Shown one piece after another: positions 63,894 to 64,000 of a DNA stretch of 64,000 nucleotides (its first letter is position 1; every line of letters begins with the position of its first letter). The stretch is taken from assembly GCA_947034895.1 (NCBI GenBank), contig OX344765.1, positions 43,591,001 through 43,655,000 of the forward strand. Direction: 5' to 3'. This DNA is from Rhytidiadelphus loreus. Taxonomy: Eukaryota; Streptophyta; Bryopsida; Hypnales; Hylocomiaceae. The notes under the pieces were generated by a model. The model was not told the DNA's origin and did not search any database. It was given only the letters and a program-made list of their open reading frames with translations. A program made the translations under genes and the position numbers.

Positions 63894-64000
63894 CTGAAAA
63901 GTTCAGAAGGTATCGCCACTACATCGCTTCAGAGGTTACCAATTGGTCAGCAGTTCAAACTATATATCGTTGCATGATGAGGTTCATGACCTCATCTGTT

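Noticed and set aside
1..64000. LTR retrotransposon or autonomous transposase genes
   Set aside because: No polymerase, integrase or transposase motifs were found in any longer open frame; all mobile elements seen are short and non-coding.
1..64000. tRNA, rRNA or CRISPR loci
   Set aside because: No cloverleaf with a convincing T-loop/anticodon pair was noticed by eye and no CRISPR-like spacing exists; this is not an exhaustive scan, and tRNAscan-SE would settle tRNAs.

Overview
This is nuclear DNA of a land plant. The evidence is spliced genes with GT-AG introns, plant-only protein families (VQ, GIL1/IRKI, cellulose synthase-like D, MLO), AT-rich intergenic DNA, and many short non-autonomous DNA transposons (MITEs). 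A moss is my best guess: the VQ gene is split by an intron, the CSLD protein is 1167 residues in five exons, and one small single-exon protein resembles uncharacterised moss proteins. That is inference from family knowledge; no species-specific marker was seen.

Layout. 1-6.4 kb: the end of a hAT-like MITE, two local tandem duplications and a 300-bp palindrome-ended element. 6.48-7.79 kb (+): a VQ-motif regulator in two exons. 7.8-30 kb: no convincing gene, but many repeats: a Tourist-like MITE, a roughly 720-bp family with GGTGATTGC ends (one copy interrupted by a hAT-like MITE), a Stowaway-like MITE with perfect 25-bp ends, a six-unit tandem array in which every unit can fold into a hairpin, an 87-bp TA tract and a 69-bp minisatellite. 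30.07-30.43 kb (-): a small single-exon protein with a TATA box and, upstream, a perfect 20-bp-arm hairpin. 34.7-37.2 kb (-): an intronless 829-residue coiled-coil protein with a GIL1/IRKI-type C-terminus and eight N-terminal 14-residue repeats. 39.4-39.8 kb: a second Tourist-like MITE with TTA duplications. 42.1-47.4 kb (-): a complete CSLD gene. 50.6-53.9 kb: tandem repeats, then a long imperfect inverted repeat whose spacer received a 564-bp hAT-like MITE. 55.8-61.6 kb (-): an MLO gene of at least 16 exons, many very small. 63.82-63.89 kb (-): a possible terminal exon of a gene running off the right edge.

The genes do not form an operon or obvious cluster. Four of the five convincing genes lie on the minus strand, separated by kilobases. 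CSLD (cell-wall glucan synthesis, tip growth), MLO (membrane, calmodulin-regulated), GIL1/IRKI-like (tropism-related in Arabidopsis) and VQ (MAP kinase/WRKY partner) can all touch on growth and defence, but nothing here shows that they work together. I found no new defence or biosynthetic system. The most unusual material is structural: the tandem hairpin array, the inverted gene-like duplication and the nested MITEs with readable target-site duplications.
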